A stretch of 64,000 bases of DNA from Ooceraea biroi (Eukaryota > Arthropoda > Insecta > Hymenoptera > Formicidae), in contig NC_039509.1 of assembly GCF_003672135.1 (NCBI RefSeq), positions 10,488,663 to 10,552,662 of the forward strand, given 5' to 3'. Positions 24,815 through 37,073 of this stretch are shown in pieces. The notes beneath the pieces are model-generated. The model saw nothing but the letters and a program-made list of their open reading frames with translations, searched no databases and had not been told where the DNA came from. The position numbers and the translations under genes are program-made. Positions within the stretch are counted from its first letter, which is position 1. Every line of letters starts with the position of its first letter.

Positions 24815-27800
24815 TTATTGTATCGAGTACATGAAGGTGAAGTAGGACATTGATACTTTAACCAGCTGCAAACAAGTACGTTCCTATTTGCAATAGTTGC
24901 ACAAGGTATGCGAAATTATTCATATAATGTATTATAAGTGTCTAATAAATGTGTTACTATATTATGGAAATATGTATAATATGTGTAACATATACATATA
25001 CAGGGTGTCTGGTGACTTCGCGACTGCCGATTAATGGCGTATAGTTTGGACTTAGCTGAGTAGAAAAGTCCTGTACCAGTTTGCGATTTTCACAATAACA
25101 ACCGATTAAAGTAAACGAATAAGAGCGCGGCTTGTGCAGCGAGGCAGCGGTACCAGAAAGCGTGTATTGCATCACTTCTGTGAGTGAAGAGGGTGAGGCG
25201 AAAAATCGTGCGAAGATTCGCGAGACCATTCCCACTCCATCCCCACCGCATGCTACAAAACACGCTTTCTGGTGTCACTGCCTCTATCACTGCCTCACTG
25301 CGCCGTAACGAACAACGAGCGCGCGGCCCTCCTACCGACGGCCTCGCTGCACGAGCCGCGCGCTCTCATTGTACTGATTCGCTAATTTTCTTTTATTAAT
25401 ACCTCAAAATTGTACGTGGTTGTTTGCACAATAGTACAGGACTTTTTAATTCAATTTGACGAGATCTACCTGTGAGTAAAGGTGGGAAAAGGTTTTTCGC
25501 CTTATGCGAAACACCTTGTATACAATATGTGTTGGAGTAAGTTTTGCATGCTTTCATTAGCAATATAAAAATACATTAAAATGAGGATAACGCGCACAAT
25601 ACTTCCATAAATGTTACATGACTTTCTACTTTATCATGCAGAGTGTGGCGAATTCTCGTTGACCAGATAATCACGCTCACTCTTATGCGATTAATAGCTT
25701 ATTACGCGATCGAGTAGCTAGGTTGATCACATGTTATATGTGAAAAGTTAAATACCCTTAGTTATACACTGAGAAAAATGGTTTGATTGTACCACCAAGA
25801 TATGATAGAATGTATTTTGGTTAAACCAAGCAGAATTCTAGTTATCACAAAAGGACTGGATATTTTATATCTAGAACTTTTGATAGACTGTACTATAATC
25901 TGGTAATTCCTAAAGGAATTCTGATTCGTCCATTTTCTAGCAGACTGGTTGAAACTATCAGATTTCTAATTACTGCAACCAGATTTTTCTTCAGTGTGCG
26001 GAATACAATAACCTGCTTGCTTCAACAATACGTATAAATAAATGAAATAGCTTTACTGTAGCAAAACATTCTATAGATGCTGTAAATAATCCACCGGCAC
26101 TCAGGGTGAAAATTTTGTGGCTCCTTTCTAATAGAAACAGTATTAGTTTCTGTATGTGTAACGGTGCTAAGTACCATGAAACGTTGTATCTATAAAAATA
26201 TAATTAACAATGTGAGAAGTATAAGATAGATAAAGATTAATAAGTGTTCGTACATACACGGTAAAAAACATTTTGTATTTCTGTTAAAATTGTCTTGTGT
26301 AGAAATTTTTGTTTTAAATGTTTAACATACTCTTATGTTAAGGTAACATATTGTCGTTGTGTTATTTGAACTTTTCTTGAGTTAATATTCACCGTTTCAA
26401 AGAGTTAAAATAACATAACATGTAAATGCATGGATTCTTGATGATATATTTTATATGTTAAAATGAACAGATAAGTTGTGTTACTTTTCTCTCTATAACA
26501 ACTTCCATCTGTTAAAGCGATATGTCTCTTATGTCGATTTAAACAACTAAGGTAGGTGAACCAAATAAGCCCCGCGCCCTAATAAGGCCCAGCTTTTAAA
26601 TTTCCCACTAAATGAATATGGAAAGACTACGTGACTAATATGTAATAGTGTGAGTGTTAAATATTCGTCTAGCTGGGTTCTCTCGAACGCAGATCTGTTG
26701 GAGTCTGCAATCGTATAACGTCAGCGAAAGGATATACTCGTTACCTTTTGTTAAAAAGTTGCTGCAAAATAGTGTGAGTAGTTTTATTTATTTATGCAAG
26801 AATATATATATTTTTAGTTTTTATTACTTATACTTTGTCTATTCATCTATAGGATACAGAGACATTATTACGATATTCCTTGTAGTTTTTTTTATTAGTG
26901 AATGATAAATTAGAACAGTTACTTTTGCCTAATAAGGCCCATTCGATTTTCACTCGGGCTATATTAAGAGTATTGAAACTAATCTTATTATCAGTTTTTT
27001 CAGGTTAAAAAGGAAAAGTTTAGTAATAGAAGTTCAGTCAGAGATGGTAAATTTACAAGAAAATAAGTATTTTTATTAAGTTACTTGTTAAATTTGTCTA
27101 TTAGTTATTTAAATGTTTTAATTGTTAAAATAGCCAAAAGATGGTAAATTTACGAGAAGATAAGTATTTTTGTTACTTTTTGATGATTTATGTTAAATGT
27201 ATAATAAATTGTATAATCCGTTTTTTTTGTTAAGGGGATGCTGGAGCTGCTAGTGAACTTCTTCGCGATGGTGGTGCCATTTGCACAATAAAATGCTTTT
27301 TACAAAAATTTGGCAATTTGTACGCACAAAATTGCACCCATGCCCTCTCGGAATAAAATAAAGGAATATAATGAAGCTTTTCAAAGTGACTTTAGGAGCG
27401 TAATCAAAAAGAAAATTTTAATTTTCTTGATTCTGTAAAGAAGATTAAAATGTTCTCTTTTATTACGCTTCTAAAGTCACTTCGAAAAGCTTCATTATAT
27501 TCCTTTATTTTATTCTGAGAGGGTATGGGTGCAATTTTATGTGTACAAATTGCCAAATTTTTGTAAAAATCATTTTATTGTACAAATGGCAGCACCATCG
27601 CAAAGAAGTTCACTAGCAGCTCTAACATCCCCTTAAGTTTAATGTGAGCCTTATTAAGACCTGACGTTTCTTATAAGGCCCAAAATATGTTTTTTTAATG
27701 TAACGCAAATAGTGGAAAATTTAAAAATAAAGCAATTCCTTAAGGTTTTTTCCAAAGTTTAATAAATAAACAATTAATTAAAAACAGTACAGTCTCTTTT

Positions 27801-30393
27801 TTGTATAATCCTTTAACTTATTAAACATTAACAATAAGATGGGCCTTATTTATCTTAGTTCTAAAAATTGTAAGAATAACATTTTATTTTAAGTAAATTT
27901 AATATTATCAATATGTAAATGCAACATAAACTTTACTTCCACATAATGTCCAAGTGTTACAATTTTGTGTTAATTTTTTACATATTACTTGTGTTATTTA
28001 TTTACATATTTGCCTTCTGTTAAATTAACATTAAAATTAGAGTGGATAAATTAAGACATGTAACAGGTGTCAAATTTAACACAAAATTTTTGCCGTGTAT
28101 GAGTTCTTTAATTCGTACTTTCCTCATTAAAAGCTATTAGGACAAAGTTGCACACACGATACATAAGACTACGACCTAACACTATTACTTACGTAATTTC
28201 ATATACGTGATTACTATAATCTGTAACTTCTTGCCCAACATAATTGGATAGGAATAGGATTATCAGAATGAAAAGTACAGCCCAAAGGTGTAATAAAACC
28301 TCGTCCATCCTTTCCATAGGTGATTCTATTTGAAATATCTAAAATATTTATAAATATGGATGCATAATCAATATTTTATAAAATGCATCACTTTGCACAA
28401 AATCTAAAGTTTCCTATAGATGAATTTAAATATATACAAAAGCAGTTATCTTCTTAGATATATATTTCCTGTCAGCTTTTAATTCTATCATAAAATTTCT
28501 AAAATTTAATATTCGGATTTTTCATCATTTTTGGTCACATTTTCTATCTTCAAGATTGTTATAAGGTGTTAGTTGTAAGTTGTTTAAAAATAATCCTGGA
28601 AGTAAGAAAACTCACTCGAAAAAGATTGCAAGTCATGCAGAGCACAGTAGTTATTATCATAACAAAAAGTGTTCCTTCCATACTAGTTATCAAATGTTTA
28701 GCGAACCTTAAATAAATATTATTATTAAAAAATAAAAACATTATATCAGACAGTATCAATATAAAGGATTCAATTAACAATTGTACAATATTTCTAGATA
28801 GTTTCAATCACAGACAATTTTTAGTAGTTTTCTATAATTTTATTAGCTACATGAAAAGTTATCGATTCTGTATATCTAATATTGTGTATATCTAATATTT
28901 TATTTTGTTTATAACAAGTGGCAGGAAAACTATAACTGTTACAATCATCCGTGATTATTAGCATCATCCGTAATCATGTAATGTATATATGATATAATTA
29001 TAATACCAACTCCATAGCTTGGCGTTGTATATCTATGGCACATATCATCTTTCTGCATATCACATTTCTATTCTTTATATGACACTTATGTAACAACTCG
29101 GACGCCATTGCTTGTTCAATACGGTAGCTGTAAATAAAATTTCTCCTGTAATTAAATCATCTTTCCAGATGCTTTGAAACAGAACACGTAATTCTTCTGA
29201 TAATAATCTAAACATCGATTGTTTTTTTCCCATTAATCTCCTAAAATTTACCTAGCAATTTCAAACATACCGCAGACATGCTGCAAATACGAAAACAACA
29301 TGGTTCCTGTCCCTGTAAATACAATTGCCCCCGTAACACTGGCAGCAGTCAAATGCACAAGAACTAAAAAATAATACTTCTCGGAGACATTGAAGTACTC
29401 TGTCACAAATTGCATCGTACGAATTGCATAAGACTCATTTTTCGGTACAACGATATCAAGAACGAACGGCAAATATATTATGACAGAATTACCACATAAG
29501 CCGCATACAAGAAGTACTGAAAACGAAGAAGTCTTTATATAAAACCAGTTTTTATTTGTGTTCCCAACATTCCTTAACTTTGTTTTAATATATGTTTTTA
29601 TATTGTGCTAGTTAAATCTTTTTTATGATCTTTTATATATATTTCTTTCTTTCTTTTCACTTCTTCTTACTTATTATTATAGTCGTAACATGGTTTGCAA
29701 AGTATCCATATTTGTCATAGATAGCAATTTCGTTTCTATCCTTTAGCCGGTCGTAGATGTATTGCAGTTGGTCGAATAAATATGTGATCTATCGTATTAA
29801 AAATATTTTATGCCATATACCGCAAAGTTTGTCGACATTGCCACATACAAGGATTTATGGCAGCCGCTTTTTTTACTGGAAGAAGTGGTGGCACAACTTA
29901 CAGTTTTCATGTGAATCCAAAATATGATAGGTAGACTCGTTAACATGGCATAGAGTGACGTGGAAGAGAATATTCTGACAATAAAATCAAAACTACATTC
30001 TGCAATGAAAAGTCTTGAGAGCTGGAAACATTAAATTTATTGATCTTACTGGCGAAGTATCAATTACATAATGCTAAATCACACAGTTCAATGATAAATA
30101 ATCAATAAGCTTAAGGAAACGATAAAATTAAATTCGAATGACCCGCGGTGACATGACATTAGTCCGTCGTTTTAACGTCATTACATTGATCACTTTGGTC
30201 AATCTCTGACGTTATTCTTGTAGGGTATCCTAACGAAGTATTGACATACCTGAAATACAACGCTGCTTATCAGAATACTGTAAAGTAATGTTGCCTGTAA
30301 ATGAGTGACTATCGTTTTCTCGCCAAGCCACAGGCCGAAAGGGAGCAGAAGTAGCCGATTGGAGTTGAAGAACCGCTTCTTAATACAGACCAT
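24815..30393 (-). CDS. Odorant receptor A, complete, 394 aa
   Basis: Nine exons: 30250-30393, 29902-30021, 29671-29788, 29252-29516, 29011-29127, 28616-28706, 28193-28338, 26057-26189 and 24815-24865. All junctions are GT-AG and in phase, and there is no internal stop. The protein starts [20 protein letters not shown] and has the order of hydrophobic segments of insect 7tm_6 receptors. Family motifs include [51 protein letters not shown] and the C-terminus [16 protein letters not shown]. Such receptors pair with Orco as odour-gated cation channels in sensory neuron dendrites. Intron 7 is enlarged by a nested transposon (26257-28097) and intron 8 holds a MITE (25001-25518). The 3' part is close to gene B, the 5' part to gene E. 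Nine exons suggest the ant 9-exon subfamily (inference). Confidence 0.93.
25001..25518. mobile_element. MITE in intron 8 of OR gene A
   Basis: Starts CAGGGTGTCTGGTGACTTCG and ends CGAAACACCTTG, with TA on both sides. Inner parts form GC-rich inverted repeats (GCGGTACCAGAAAGCGTG and its partner CACGCTTTCTGGTG). The distal part (ACAGGACTTTTTAATTCA) is shared with the elements at 1-143 and 46228-46765. Non-coding. Confidence 0.85.
26257..28097. mobile_element. Nested element in intron 7 of OR gene A
   Basis: Terminal inverted repeats CACGGTAAAAAACATTTTG (left) and CAAAATTTTTGCCGTG (right) are flanked by TA. Other units lack it at this point and have an intron 7 of roughly 175-200 bp. Inside lies a second element (about 26545-27870) marked by repeated AATAAGGCCC phrases, and inside that a 0.4 kb palindrome (27230-27636). 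A 83-codon frame at 26654-26905 has no recognised domain. Confidence 0.75.
27230..27636. mobile_element. TTAA-flanked near-perfect palindromic MITE
   Basis: Two arms of nearly 200 bp, starting TTAAGGGGATGCTGGAGCTG and ending in the matching CATCCCCTTAA, are inverted copies with few mismatches around a centre near 27430. The TTAA at each border is the target duplication expected of piggyBac-type transposition. Non-coding. Confidence 0.8.
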
Positions 30394-30741
30394 TACTTGT
30401 GATCATTGAAGCTTCGCATTTGACTGCGAAATGAAAATATAAAGCAATAATCCTCCCCTGATAGAGGGAGGTGGCGGTACCACCAGAGTGTTTTATGACT
30501 TTTTTCTCGTTTCGCGTATGTAATTTCCAAGTAAATTATTTAAGGTGTTTAAATTGGTATAAACGTAAAACAAGATGGTACATGATACTATCATGCGATT
30601 GTAGCAGCTGTTTGATAACAATTTAATGTCTTCGTATGAGACTGGCGCTCAAGAAATTTATCACAAAAAAGAAAAAAAATTTCACTGCGTGTTTCCTTGC
30701 CACGGTAAAATATTCGTAAAATGATGCCAGAGGAAGAAGTA

Positions 30742-30765
30742 CGCGCAAGCGCAGTTCCCTTTTCT
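30742..30765 (-). promoter_or_regulatory. Conserved upstream block of OR gene A
   Basis: Contains CGCAAGCGCAGTTCCC, about 350 bp before the start codon. The same phrase occurs at matching distances before genes B, C, D and E, while nearby sequence has drifted. GCGCAAGCGC resembles an NRF1-type palindrome (inference). Confidence 0.45.
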
Positions 30766-31340
30766 AACGCTCTATAGCGATCAGTTCGTTGTGTGCAGTC
30801 ATGATATTCGCATATGCGTTACCAGAGGTTCATCGATTTTATATACGTCTAAAGTCTGGAATTACTGGTAAAGTACGGACAACTATCGAATTGTTACTGG
30901 CAAATAATTTCGTCTTATGCTTAATGAATTATTGAAAATGTAACTTTTTAAGTGTAAATTCAAGATATTCTGTGTTGTAAAATGTAAATATAAACAGTAA
31001 AGTGCATGAATAACACCTTGCTCAATTATATTGATTAATTAGTTAGAAGAAATCTTTATGTATTTTTTCTAATTATTATACTACGTTTTGTTGAGTCATT
31101 TGTGATAGATTAATGTTTGAAGTTCGAATAGTATCTTGCAATATATTAGTTTAAGTAATTCTGCAATATACGCATGTCAACGAATATTTTTATTTTGTTT
31201 ACGATTTTGTATAGACAACTTTTTAAATGATTTGGGAAGAAATACAAAGATTATACATATTTTTTACAACTTATTTTTAACTTATATAACTTATTTTTAC
31301 TGTATTCTTGACATAACAATAAAAGGGAAAGAGAATACAT

Positions 31341-31635
31341 GGTACACTGCCTCTTTCTAACAAAAATAATATTAGTTTCTATAGGTGAACCAGTGTTAGC
31401 TTAGATCCATTAAACGTATATTATAACTGCAAAACAACGGGTTAAAATCTAGAACATGATGGTTACGTATATATCTTCAATACATATTTGATAAATACCT
31501 TAGGACGCATAATATCATCAAAGAATGATATTAGAGAGATTTACTCGAAAAAGGTTGAGTCTCAAACAGCATATAGCATCTATTGTTAAAAAGAAATTAA
31601 CCTTTCAAAATTGCATATTAAAATTTGACGAACTT
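31341..31635 (-). pseudogene. OR relic between genes A and B
   Basis: Same layout as the relic at 23604-23900: an exon 8 remnant at about 31341-31435 and an exon 6 remnant at about 31547-31635, both with stops. Confidence 0.65.
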
Positions 31636-32395
31636 GCTTGATTTCCCGTGAATGATAGTTTTACATAAACAGATACTCGTAATTTAGTATCTTTATACGG
31701 AAAGATGATAAGAAAACTAAGTAATTGATCGGCGATGAAAAGAATTAAATAGATGTTTATTTGTAATGTTTATTTACAGAAAGACATTTATGAGACAAAC
31801 TTTTAATAGTACTTTAGTGTAGCTCACTTTTCCACTGTTCCACTCTTCCTCTTTTCACTGTTCCAGTATTATATGCTCAATCTTATTCCATCCGTTCTTT
31901 TTTTTTTATCAAGTACATCTTCTCGTTTTGTCTGGAAAAATGTACACCATTAATCTAATATGCCAAAGTGTTGGCCTCTTAAAACTATTGCTAAGATACA
32001 TATAAAATATAAAATAAATTCATTGTATTAGATTTTTATACACATAAAAGAAGTATCTTATTGTTATAAACCATATTCTAAATTTACCTATCATTCTTCA
32101 TATCATGTACATCTTCTTTAATAAATCTTTGCTAACAATGTAACTTCTTCTCCTACTAATAACAATATTGCAGCAGTCATCATCCCCAAATGCATTCAAA
32201 TTTTCTTTATTAGATTAATTATATTCTTCATCAGTCATTGATATCCTGTTTTTTCTTAATTGTATGCATTAATCACGAATGCACGAATACTCTTTATCAA
32301 AATCTGTAAATCGCAGAATTGCTAATAGTCATTTAGATAATATAAGAAGACATAAGTTAGCTCTTTTTATGTGTGTGTGTGTGTATGTGTATTAA

Positions 32396-32982
32396 TCCTT
32401 AACAACCTTCGATATTTTTGGCTATATAACTACCTTCGTGGGGTAAATTTTTACCCTATGAAGATCAATAATAATAAATTAAATTTAAATAAAATTCTAT
32501 ATATTTTGATGATGGTCAATAACACAATACTCATCGTATTTTATATTTAGACATGTATTTATGAAAAAACATATTTTTATAAAATCACAGCACTGTTTTT
32601 AATTAGTCTCATTATTTTAAAAAAATTGTCAACTCTTTAAAAAACTAAAGACGACATATAAACTAGCTTCTTTAGCTCAACATAAAAATCTTTTTTATAT
32701 TAACAAAGCTTCATATTATAAAACGTTATAAAATAATAACAATAACCAGAAAATACTAAATATAAAAATTCTGACAACGATTTTTATAGCCATATCATAC
32801 TCTACTTATAATTGCTACTGCCTTAAATTAAACCGCAGCGCCTCGCCCGTCTACCTGCTACGAGTGTGGAGTCTCTACTGAGATTACATAGAACCGCGAC
32901 ATAAACAATTGGACAGCGCGTTAGTTATAAGCGGAAATTTTATGCGTGGGGTAGTATTTTACCCCACGAAGGTAGTTAAGGG
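32396..32982. mobile_element. piggyBac-like non-autonomous element, 587 bp
   Basis: Inverted ends TCCTTAACAACCTTCG and CGAAGGTAGTTAAGGG are flanked by TTAA at 32392-32395 and 32983-32986. The near-identical unit to the left has a single TTAA at the same place, so the element inserted after that duplication. An inner repeat of the terminal phrase (ACCTTCGTGGGGTAAA) extends the TIR. No transposase. Confidence 0.85.
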
Positions 32983-33237
32983 TTAATGAGATATTACTTA
33001 CATAGTGAAAATTTCATTTTAATAATGTCCCATGTAGTTAAGGCCAGAGATACTCTATTGTCATCGATTTCGTCGATTCTGTGATTGACCGTACATATAT
33101 GTATTTCAACTAATGCAATTTTTGTCTGTTTATTTTATAGGAAGTGTAACAATTGCAAAAGAAACAAACATATTTTGTAAATGTACGTGTGCTTTTATCT
33201 ATTCCAATATACTTTCAAACAAGCAATCTGCTTGTTA

Positions 33238-36200
33238 TTATTGTATCGAGTACATGAAGGTGAAGTAGGACATTGATACTTTAACCAGCTGCAAACAAGT
33301 ACGTTCCTATTTGCAATAGTTGCACAAGGTATGCGAAATTATTCATATAATGTATTATAAGTGTCTAATAAATGTGTTACTATATTATGGAAATACGTAT
33401 AATATGTGTAACATATACATATACAGGGTGTCTGGTGACTTCGCGACTGCCGATTAATGGCGTATAGTTTGGACTTAGCTGAGTAGAAAAGTCCTGTACC
33501 AGTTTGCGATTTTCTCAATAACAACCGATTAAAGTAAACGAATAAGAGCGCGGCTTGTGCAGCGAGGCCGTCGGTAGGAGGGCCGCGCGCTCGTTGTTGG
33601 TGACGGTGCAGCGAGGCAGCGGTACCAGAAAGCGTGTATTGCATCACTTCTGTGAGTGAAGAGGGTGAGGCGAAAAATCGTGCGAAGATTCGCGAGACCA
33701 TTCCCACTCCATCCCCACCGCATGCTACAAAACACGCTTTCTGGTGTCACTGCCTCTATCACTGCCTCACTGCGCCGTAACGAACAACGAGCGCGCGGCC
33801 CTCCTACCGACGGCCTCGCTGCACGAGCCGCGCGCTCTCATTGTACTGATTCGCTAATTTTCTTTTATTAATACCTCAAAATTGTACGTGGTTGTTTGCA
33901 CAATAGTACAGGACTTTTTAATTCAATTTGACGAGATCTACCTGTGAGTAAAGGTGGGAAAAGGTTTTTCGCCTTATGCGAAACACCTTGTATACAATAT
34001 GTGTTGGAGTAAGTTTTGCATGCTTTCATTAGCAATATAAAAATACATTAAAATGAGGATAACGCGCACAATACTTCCATAAATGTTACATGACTTTCTA
34101 CTTTATCATGCAGAGTGTGCCGAATTCTCGTTGACCAGATAGTCACGCTCACTCTTATGCGATTAATAGCTTATTACGCGATCGAGTAGCTAGGTTGATC
34201 ACATGTTATATGTGAAAAGTTAAATACCCTTAGTTATACACTGAGAAAAATGGTTTGATTGTACCACCAAGATATGATAGAATGTATTTTGGTTAAACCA
34301 AGCATAATTCTAGTTATCACAAAAGGACTGGATATTTTATATCTAGAACTTTTGATAGACTGTACTATAATCTGGTAATTCCTAAAGGAATTCTGATTCG
34401 TCCATTTTCTAGCAGACTGGTTGAAACTATCAGATTTCTAATTACTGCAACCAGATTTTTCTTCAGTGTGCGGAATACAATAACCTGCTTGCTTCAACAA
34501 TACGTATAAATAAATGAAATAGCTTTACTGTAACAAAACATTCTATAGATGCTGTAAATAATCCACCGGCACTCAGGGTGAAAATTTTGTGGCTCCTTTC
34601 TAATAGAAACAGTATTAGTTTCTGTATGTGTAACGGTGCTAAGTACCATGAAACGTTGTATCTATAAAACATGATAAAAATATAATTAACAATGTAAGAA
34701 GTATAAGATAGATAAAGATTAATAATTTTTCATACATATGCATGAGTTCTTTGATTCGTACTTTTCTCATTAAAAGCTATTAGGCCAAAGTTACGAACAC
34801 CACACATAAAACTACTACTTACGTAACTATTACTTACGTAATTATATATACGTGATTACTATGATCTATAACTTCTTGCCCAACATAATTGGCTAGGAAC
34901 AGGATTACCAGAATGAAAAATACAGCCCAAAGGTGAAATAAAATCTCGATCATCCTTTCCATAGGTGATTCTATTTGAAATAGCTAACATATTATAGATG
35001 TGTAATTAATATTTTATAAAACGCATTACTTTGCACAAAATCTACAGTTTCCTCCAGATAAAGTAAAAGATATAAAAAAGCAGTTATCTTATTAGATATA
35101 TATTTCTCGTTAGTTTGTAATTCTATCATATAATTAGCAAAATGTAATATTCGGATGTTTCATTTTTGGTCACGTTTCCTATCTTCAAGATTAGCATAAG
35201 ATGTTAGTTGTAAGTTGCTATAAATAACCTTGAAAGTAAGAAAACTCACTCGAAAAAGATTGCAAGTCATGCTAAGCACAGTAGTTATTACCATAACGAA
35301 AACTGGTCCTTCCATACTAGTTATGAAATGGGTAGCGAGTCTTAAACAAATATTATTATTAAAAAATAAAAACATTATATCAGACAGTATCAATATAAAG
35401 GATTCAATTAAACTACAATTGTACAATATTTCTAGATATTTTCAATCGCAGATATTTTCTGGTAGTTTTCTATAGTTTTATTAGCTACATGATTCAAAAG
35501 TTATCGATTATGTATATGTATATCTAATATTTTATTTTTTTTTATAACAAGTGGCAGGAAAACCATAACTATTACAATGCTTTATTAGCATCATCCGTAC
35601 ATGTAATGTGTATATCATATAAATATAATACTAACTCCATAGCTTGGCGTTGTATATCTATGGCACATATCATCTTTCTGCATATTACAATCCCATTCTT
35701 TATATGAAAGTTATGTAACAATTCGATCGCCATTGCTTGCTCAATGCGATAGCTGTAAATAATATTCCTTCTGTAATTAAATCATCCTTCCAGATTCTTT
35801 GAAACGTAATTCTTCTGATAATCTAAAAATCGGTTGTTTATACCACTAATTATTTCTTTACCTGGCAATTTCAAACATACCACAGATATGCTGGAAATAC
35901 GAAAGTACCATTGTTCCCGCCCCTGTAAATGCAATTAACCCTATAGTACCACTTGCGGTCCAATGCATAAAAAGTAAAACACAATACTTCTCTGAGACAT
36001 TAAAATATTCGGACACAAATTGCATCGTATGAATTGCATAAGACTCATTTTTTGATACAATTATGTCAAATATGAACGGCCAATAATATAATATGACAGA
36101 AGTACCACATAGGCCGCATACAACAAGTGCTGAAAATGAAGAAGAAGTCTTTATATAAAAACAGGTTTTATTTGTATCTCAAATATTCCTCAACCTTTTT

Positions 36201-36897
36201 TTCTATCTATTGTACTAATAAACACTTTTTTATGACCTTTTATATGTATATATTTCCTTCTTTTTACTTCTTCTTACTTATTATTGTAGTCGTAATATGA
36301 TTTCCAATGTATCCATATTTATCATAGATAGCAATTTCGTTTCTATCCTTTAGCCGGTCGTAGATGTATTGCAGTTGATCGAATAAATATTTCATCTATT
36401 CGTGTTAATAATTTTATGCCATATAATATTTTATGCGCAAAGTTTGAAAGGACATTGTCACATACAAGGATTTATGGCAGCTTCTTTTTTTCTGGAAGAA
36501 ATAGAGGCACAACTTACAGTTTCCATGTGAATCCACAATACGACAGACAGACTCGTGAACATGACAAAGAGTGACATGTAAGAGAATATTCTGGTAATAA
36601 AGTCAAAGTTACATTCTGCAATGAAAAGTCTTGAGAGCTGCAAACATTAAATTTATTGATCTTAATGGCGAAGTATCAATTACATAATGCTAACACTTGA
36701 CACAGTTCAATAATAATCAACAAGCCTAAGGAGACTATAAAATTAAATTGCAATGATTCGAGGTACTAAACTAGCATACCAAAGCTAAAATGACGTCAGT
36801 CAAACTGGTAAGTACTGGTCCAGTTATGTCAAATGTTTCTCATTGAAATATAACCATACTGGAAAGAACACTGCCGTACTCCACGGTACCGAGAGCC

Positions 36898-36960
<63 letters not shown>

Positions 36961-37038
36961 TAGTTAGAGATAGTTGGGACAGTGTTGTCTCTTTTTAGTG
37001 TAAACTGCCATGATTGAAAACATTAGTTCCGACTTGTT

Positions 37039-37073
<35 letters not shown>

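Larger units (their letters stand above)
31130..34680. repeat. Segment nearly identical to 23400-26200
   Basis: From the relic OR through the 3' flank, exon 9, the intron 8 MITE and exon 8, this segment matches 23400-26200 with only scattered substitutions. Length differences are a 587-bp insertion (32396-32982), about 90 bp present here near 32105-32195 but missing in the other copy, and about 49 extra bp inside the MITE. Confidence 0.85.

Noticed and set aside
24957..25399. Several 66-92 codon frames on both strands (also at 33339-33871, 56319-56833 and 63705-63893)
   Set aside because: They lie inside the repeated MITE and its flanks and reflect its inverted repeats, not genes.
25560..25660. 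A candidate last OR exon ending in TFMEVLCALSSF, open in several units
   Set aside because: Its acceptor does not match the phase of exon 8. The true last exon, ending [10 protein letters not shown] or [10 protein letters not shown], was found beyond the MITE with correct phase in all units.
26654..26905. 83-codon frame in the nested element of gene A
   Set aside because: Considered as a transposase start, but no helix-turn-helix or catalytic motif could be recognised.
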